Below the pieces are notes generated by a model. The model saw only the letters and a program-made list of their open reading frames with translations, ran no database searches and was not told the DNA's origin. A program made the position numbers and the translations under genes. A stretch of DNA of 33,138 bases from Bacteroidales bacterium (GTDB lineage: Bacteria > Bacteroidota > Bacteroidia > Bacteroidales > UBA932). Every line of letters begins with the position of its first letter. Positions within the stretch are counted from its first letter, which is position 1. The stretch spans positions 1 to 33,138 of the forward strand of contig JAFZYD010000027.1 of the NCBI GenBank assembly GCA_017616475.1, in the 5' to 3' direction. Positions 30,259 to 33,138 of this stretch are shown here, piece after piece.

Positions 30259-31556
30259 TGGGCTTCTTTCTGGGCATAGATCTGGGGACATCCTACTTCA
30301 AGGCGGGCATCTACAATGGATCCGGCAGTTTGTGCGGGCTTGGCCGCGTGGCCGTGCCCAAGAACACTGCCGTCGGCCGCTGCGAGTTGCCTGTAGGTTC
30401 CTTCAAGAATGCCCTTGAAAGTTGCATTGGTCAGGCGATTGCTGCAGCCGGAATAGTTGCTGCCGATATCACCGGCGTCTCTTATTCTTCGCAGGCCAAC
30501 AGTTTTATGCTGCTGGATGCTTCCTTCTCGCCGCTGACGCCGCTTGTGCTTTGGCCCGACGGCCGCGCCAAAGGCGGCTGCGAGAGGCAAAGGCGGCTGG
30601 CGCAGCACCCCGAATTCCTGACTAAAACCGGCATAGGAATCACTCCGGACGGCGAATGGATGCTGGCCAAGCTGGATTGGTTCCAGAAACACGACCCCGC
30701 GCTCTGGGCCCGCACAGAATATGTGATGACCATTTCGGACTATCTGGTATATGCCCTCACCGGCCGCAGGGCGGGCGATGCGGGCACCGCGTCTATGACC
30801 TGCCTGCTGGATGTTTGCAGCGGCAGCTGGTGGCCCGAAGCACTGGAGATAATGAGTCTCAAGCAGGAGATGCTTTCCGAGCCGCTTCCTATCGGCACTC
30901 TGGCAGGGGTGGTGAACGCTCAAGGCGCCTCCGCTTTTGGCCTGGCCAGAGGGACACGTGTATACGCCGGCTGCCTGGACCACTATGCGGTGGCCATCGG
31001 GGCGGGCATTCTGGGCGGCAGCCGCATTAGCGAGTCCACCGGAACGGTGCTGGCTGCGGTCGGCTATAAACAGGGCTACAGTCCGCGCCAAGGCATCATC
31101 ACAGCCCCCGGCCTGGACGCCGGCCACTTTTTCCAGCTCGCCTTCGACGGCAACGGCGCCACCGCGGTGGAGTGGTATCAGAAGAATTACGCCCCCGACA
31201 AGACCATCCTTCAGTTAGAAGAGGAGGCGCGCAAAGTTCCTGCAGGCTGCGACGGCCTCGCCGCAAAGCCTCGTTCCGATTCCTACAAGGGACTGGAGGG
31301 CTTCACCGGCGTCAAGCCGGAGCACACCCCGGCCCATTTTCTGCGGGCCATTTTCGAGTCCACCGCCGCCACGCTGGTAGGTTTGGTGGACCTTCTGGAC
31401 CCGGATAAGCAGGTCACGGAGATAATTCCCTCCGGCGGCGGGGCGCGCAACACCCTGTGGCTGCAAATCAAGTCGGAAAGGCTGCAACGGCGCTATCTGC
31501 CGCAAGCCTCCGGCGAACTGGCAACCAAAGGGGCCGCAACAATATGTATGATGTAA
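30258..31556 (+). CDS. FGGY family carbohydrate kinase, C-terminally short
   Basis: A 432-residue cytoplasmic kinase. N-terminal GIDLGTSYFKAGIYN (phosphate 1 motif), GVSYSSQANSFMLLD, VLWPDGRA, then CLDHYAVAIGAG (catalytic Asp241), and the C-terminal adenosine motif PSGGGARNTLW (about 391-401). FGGY kinases (xylulokinase, glycerol-, ribulo- or gluconate-type) phosphorylate sugars or polyols. They are usually about 480-500 residues; this one stops in the last helix region (ELATKGAATICMM), about 40-50 residues early. No frameshift is apparent and the next start follows in 12 bases. The substrate cannot be told. It overlaps the previous gene by one base and belongs to the catabolic cluster. Confidence 0.82.
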   Translation: MGFFLGIDLGTSYFKAGIYNGSGSLCGLGRVAVPKNTAVGRCELPVGSFKNALESCIGQAIAAAGIVAADITGVSYSSQANSFMLLDASFSPLTPLVLWPDGRAKGGCERQRRLAQHPEFLTKTGIGITPDGEWMLAKLDWFQKHDPALWARTEYVMTISDYLVYALTGRRAGDAGTASMTCLLDVCSGSWWPEALEIMSLKQEMLSEPLPIGTLAGVVNAQGASAFGLARGTRVYAGCLDHYAVAIGAGILGGSRISESTGTVLAAVGYKQGYSPRQGIITAPGLDAGHFFQLAFDGNGATAVEWYQKNYAPDKTILQLEEEARKVPAGCDGLAAKPRSDSYKGLEGFTGVKPEHTPAHFLRAIFESTAATLVGLVDLLDPDKQVTEIIPSGGGARNTLWLQIKSERLQRRYLPQASGELATKGAATICMM

Positions 31557-31568
31557 ACAAACGTAGAT

Positions 31569-32171
31569 ATGAAACTTACCAACAAAGAGATTATTGAAAA
31601 AGCCAAAGAATCCATCGCCATAGAGGCCAAGGCCATTGCCGACATTGCCGGTTACCTGGAAGAGGAGAGCTTTTGCAAGGCTGTCGAGGCGCTTGCGGCC
31701 GCGCCGCGCATCACAACCTGCGCCAGCGGCAGCTCCGGCATCGCCGCCAAAAAGTTCGCCCATTCGCTCTGCTGCATAGAGAAAGGGGCGCAGTTCCTTT
31801 CGCCCGCGGAGGCGGTTCACGGCGGTATGGGCTGTATGAAGAAGGGCGACGTTGTGGTGATGGTTTCGCGCGGAGGCAAGACTGCCGAGCTGCTGCCCAT
31901 CATAGACGTCTGCAACAAGAAGGGTGTGACCTTGATCGGCGTTACCGAAAACTTGAATTCCATACTGGCGCAGAAGTCCCAGATAGTGGTGCCTATGAAG
32001 ATAGAGCGCGAGAGCGACTGCCTTAATACTATGGCGACCACCAGCTACGTGGTGACCATAGCCCTGTTCGACGCTATGCTCAACGCCCTTATGGTTATGA
32101 CCGACTATACTCTGGAGCAGTTCGCCCTAATTCACCCGGGCGGCGCCGTAGGAGCTAAGCTTAATAAGTAA
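31569..32171 (+). CDS. SIS domain sugar-phosphate isomerase-like protein
   Basis: A 200-residue protein made of one SIS domain. ITTCASGSSGIAAKKFAHSL (about 48-67) binds the sugar phosphate, followed by LSPAEAVHGGMG (77-88), VVVMVSRGGKTAELLPIID (96-114) and a C-terminal FALIHPGGAVGAKL (184-197), the end sequence typical of the KpsF/GutQ arabinose-5-phosphate isomerase group, but without the CBS domains of those proteins. It should interconvert an aldose- and ketose-phosphate. It follows the kinase by twelve bases and would act after it or in the NagB step. The substrate is unknown. The next gene is 176 bases away. Confidence 0.82.
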   Translation: MKLTNKEIIEKAKESIAIEAKAIADIAGYLEEESFCKAVEALAAAPRITTCASGSSGIAAKKFAHSLCCIEKGAQFLSPAEAVHGGMGCMKKGDVVVMVSRGGKTAELLPIIDVCNKKGVTLIGVTENLNSILAQKSQIVVPMKIERESDCLNTMATTSYVVTIALFDAMLNALMVMTDYTLEQFALIHPGGAVGAKLNK

Positions 32172-32286
32172 TTTGAGCCCGAAGGGCGATGGTAAGTCCC
32201 TTCCCCGAGGGAAGGGATTTGGAGCAGAGCTCCATAGCTTCGGTTTAGGGATGGGGATACGTTATAAAAGATTGTGCGGTAGGAAA
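32172..32286. repeat. Intergenic cluster of three short hairpins
   Basis: GCCC-GAA-GGGC, then AAGTCCCTTCCC-CGA-GGGAAGGGATTT arms (about 32201-32220; eight perfect base pairs extended by four more with one G-U), then GGAGC-AGA-GCTCC. Each has a three-base loop. The pyrimidine/purine hairpin resembles a common Bacteroidetes intergenic repeat. They may stop or stabilise the upstream transcript. No gene is supported here. Confidence 0.5.
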
Positions 32287-32342
32287 AAGTTTCGCAAGGT
32301 TCCTAACGTACAAGAAAAGCAAATAGTTAACTTGCGAAACTT
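32287..32342. promoter_or_regulatory. 12-base perfect inverted repeat before the triose-phosphate-isomerase-like gene
   Basis: AAGTTTCGCAAG at 32287-32298 is the exact reverse complement of CTTGCGAAACTT at 32331-32342, 32 bases apart. The second arm ends five bases before the ATG at 32348, so the pair would either be a regulator binding site or fold over the ribosome binding region. No TAnnTTTG element is found in this gap. Confidence 0.55.
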
Positions 32343-32347
32343 GTGCT

Positions 32348-33052
32348 ATGTATAAAGGATTTAAAATAGAACCGCCGTTCTTTGAGATCGGGCCCAAGGC
32401 CTATATGTACGGCGAGCGGTTGCTGAAGCTGGCCAAGGCCGCCGACGCAGCAGCAGAGAAATATGACGTGCGGATACTCTTCACTCCGCAACCGTCCGAT
32501 TTGTATATGCTCTCCCACGAAACCCGCAATCTGGTGATTGTGGCGCAGCACATCGACCCTATTCCGGTAGGCCGCGGGCAGGGCTCCATCCTGGCCGAGG
32601 CCGTTAAGGCGGCCGGCGCCCACGCCGTTATGCTCAACCACGCGGAAAAGCCTGTGACACTGGCCGATCTGGCCGCATCCATCAAGCGTGCGGACGAGGT
32701 CGGCCTGGTCTCCATAGTCTGTGCCGATTCTTTGAAGGAGGCAGAGGCTGTGGCGCTGCTTAACCCCAACATAATTGTGGCCGAGCCTTCGGAACTTATC
32801 GGCACCGGCGTCACCAGCGACGAAGAGTACGTGCGCGCCACAACCTCCGCCATCAAGAAGGTGAACCCGGAAATACAAGTGCTCCAGGCGGCCGGCATCA
32901 AGTGCGGACAGGATGTCTACAACGTGATTCGCGCGGGCGCCGACGCCACCGGCACCACCAGCGGCGTGATGCGGGCCGAAGATCCGGAAGCCGCTATGGA
33001 AGAGATGATTGCGGCTGTGCGCCGCGCCTGGGACGAAGTCCACAAGAAATAA
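32348..33052 (+). CDS. Triose-phosphate-isomerase-like protein (archaeal type)
   Basis: A 234-residue protein. VMLNHAEKP (about 92-100) gives the catalytic His, and IVAEPSELIGTG (about 140-151) the catalytic Glu and flexible loop; the C-terminus has LQAAGIKCGQDVYNVIRAGA and GTTSGVMRAEDP, the phosphate-binding segments. This matches the shorter, archaeal type of triose-phosphate isomerase and not the usual bacterial type of about 250 residues. The N-terminal Lys motif is EIGPKAYMYG, near the usual N-x-K. In a sugar cluster it may instead act on a tetrose or other small phosphate, as in the erythritol pathway (EryH-like). It lies 176 bases after the SIS gene, with possible separate regulation. 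Confidence 0.78.
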   Translation: MYKGFKIEPPFFEIGPKAYMYGERLLKLAKAADAAAEKYDVRILFTPQPSDLYMLSHETRNLVIVAQHIDPIPVGRGQGSILAEAVKAAGAHAVMLNHAEKPVTLADLAASIKRADEVGLVSIVCADSLKEAEAVALLNPNIIVAEPSELIGTGVTSDEEYVRATTSAIKKVNPEIQVLQAAGIKCGQDVYNVIRAGADATGTTSGVMRAEDPEAAMEEMIAAVRRAWDEVHKK

Positions 33053-33091
33053 TTTTCAACCAACATAATTAACCTTTTAAAACCAACAAAA

Positions 33092-33138
33092 ATGAAGATT
33101 TACAAAGGCAAAGTTAAGGTTCAGTCCAAGGACCATAT
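33092..33138 (+). CDS. Start of a further gene (15 codons, cut by the window edge)
   Basis: ATG at 33092 opens a frame reading MKIYKGKVKVQSKDH to the window edge. It follows the triose-phosphate-isomerase-like gene by 39 bases, on the same strand, with an AT-rich leader (CCTTTTAAAACCAACAAAA) typical of Bacteroidetes translation starts. Too little is present to name it. By position, another isomerase or dehydrogenase of the same pathway is likely, but this is only a guess. Confidence 0.5.
   Translation, partial: MKIYKGKVKVQSKDH

Noticed and set aside
32173..32355. 60-codon open frame in the gap before the TIM-like gene
   Set aside because: It consists of hairpin repeats, has no family-like sequence and overlaps the next start.
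1..33138. CRISPR arrays, tRNA/rRNA genes, insertion sequences, prophage
   Set aside because: No regular direct repeats with spacers, no cloverleaf or rRNA-like sequence, and no transposase or integrase motifs were seen.

Overview
The window looks like a chromosome segment from a GC-rich gut-type Bacteroidetes (order Bacteroidales; Alistipes/Rikenellaceae-like is a guess). The evidence is four-fold. Promoter elements match the Bacteroidetes -7 consensus TAnnTTTG. Lipoproteins carry D/E/Q/K right after the lipidated Cys. Domain types include a DUF4988-like N-terminus, a BACON-like domain and a fimbrillin/FISUMP-like C-terminus. Several signal peptides end just before Gln, the Bacteroidetes 'Q-rule'. 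No rRNA, tRNA, CRISPR, transposase or integrase is visible.

Layout. (1) Positions 1-548, minus strand: a 5' fragment of a NifU-like Fe-S scaffold protein. (2) Positions 612-17463, plus strand: one promoter-like element followed by eleven tightly packed genes, every one encoding an exported protein. They are two large DUF4988/Ig/BACON/FISUMP-type lipoproteins; six paralogous TIM-barrel glycosidase-like proteins (four lipoproteins, two with ordinary signal peptides); a short DUF4988 lipoprotein; a glutaminyl-peptide cyclotransferase lipoprotein; a FISUMP-type protein whose lipobox Cys reads as Arg; and an M15-type peptidase. This is 12 CDS positions in one run of about 16.8 kb. The enzymes and the DUF4988 lipoproteins share an Ig-like module and a short coiled coil next to the lipid anchor, so they look like parts of one surface assembly. 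This is the most unusual system in the window. (3) Positions 17464-17748: a hairpin-rich intergenic region. (4) Positions 17749-19689, minus strand: an unknown lipoprotein, a small outer-membrane beta-barrel and a nitroreductase. (5) Positions 19705-22263: a palindromic divergent promoter, a MATE exporter and a fucose-isomerase-like protein. (6) Positions 22308-24683: an inverted-repeat intergenic region, a promoter, a TPP riboswitch and a TonB-dependent receptor, presumably for thiamin.

(7) Positions 24691-33138, plus strand: a sugar catabolic cluster. It contains an MFS permease, HpaI-type aldolase, NagA-like deacetylase, NagB-like protein with an altered catalytic motif, cytoplasmic ceramidase-like amidase, short FGGY kinase, SIS isomerase, archaeal-type triose-phosphate-isomerase-like protein and the first codons of another gene. 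The set suggests uptake and breakdown of an N-acylated amino sugar or related sugar acid by a route I cannot match to a textbook pathway. Whether the exported enzymes of region 2 feed region 7 is inference only.

Limits: all domain calls are from reading sequences by eye. No database search or structure prediction was run.
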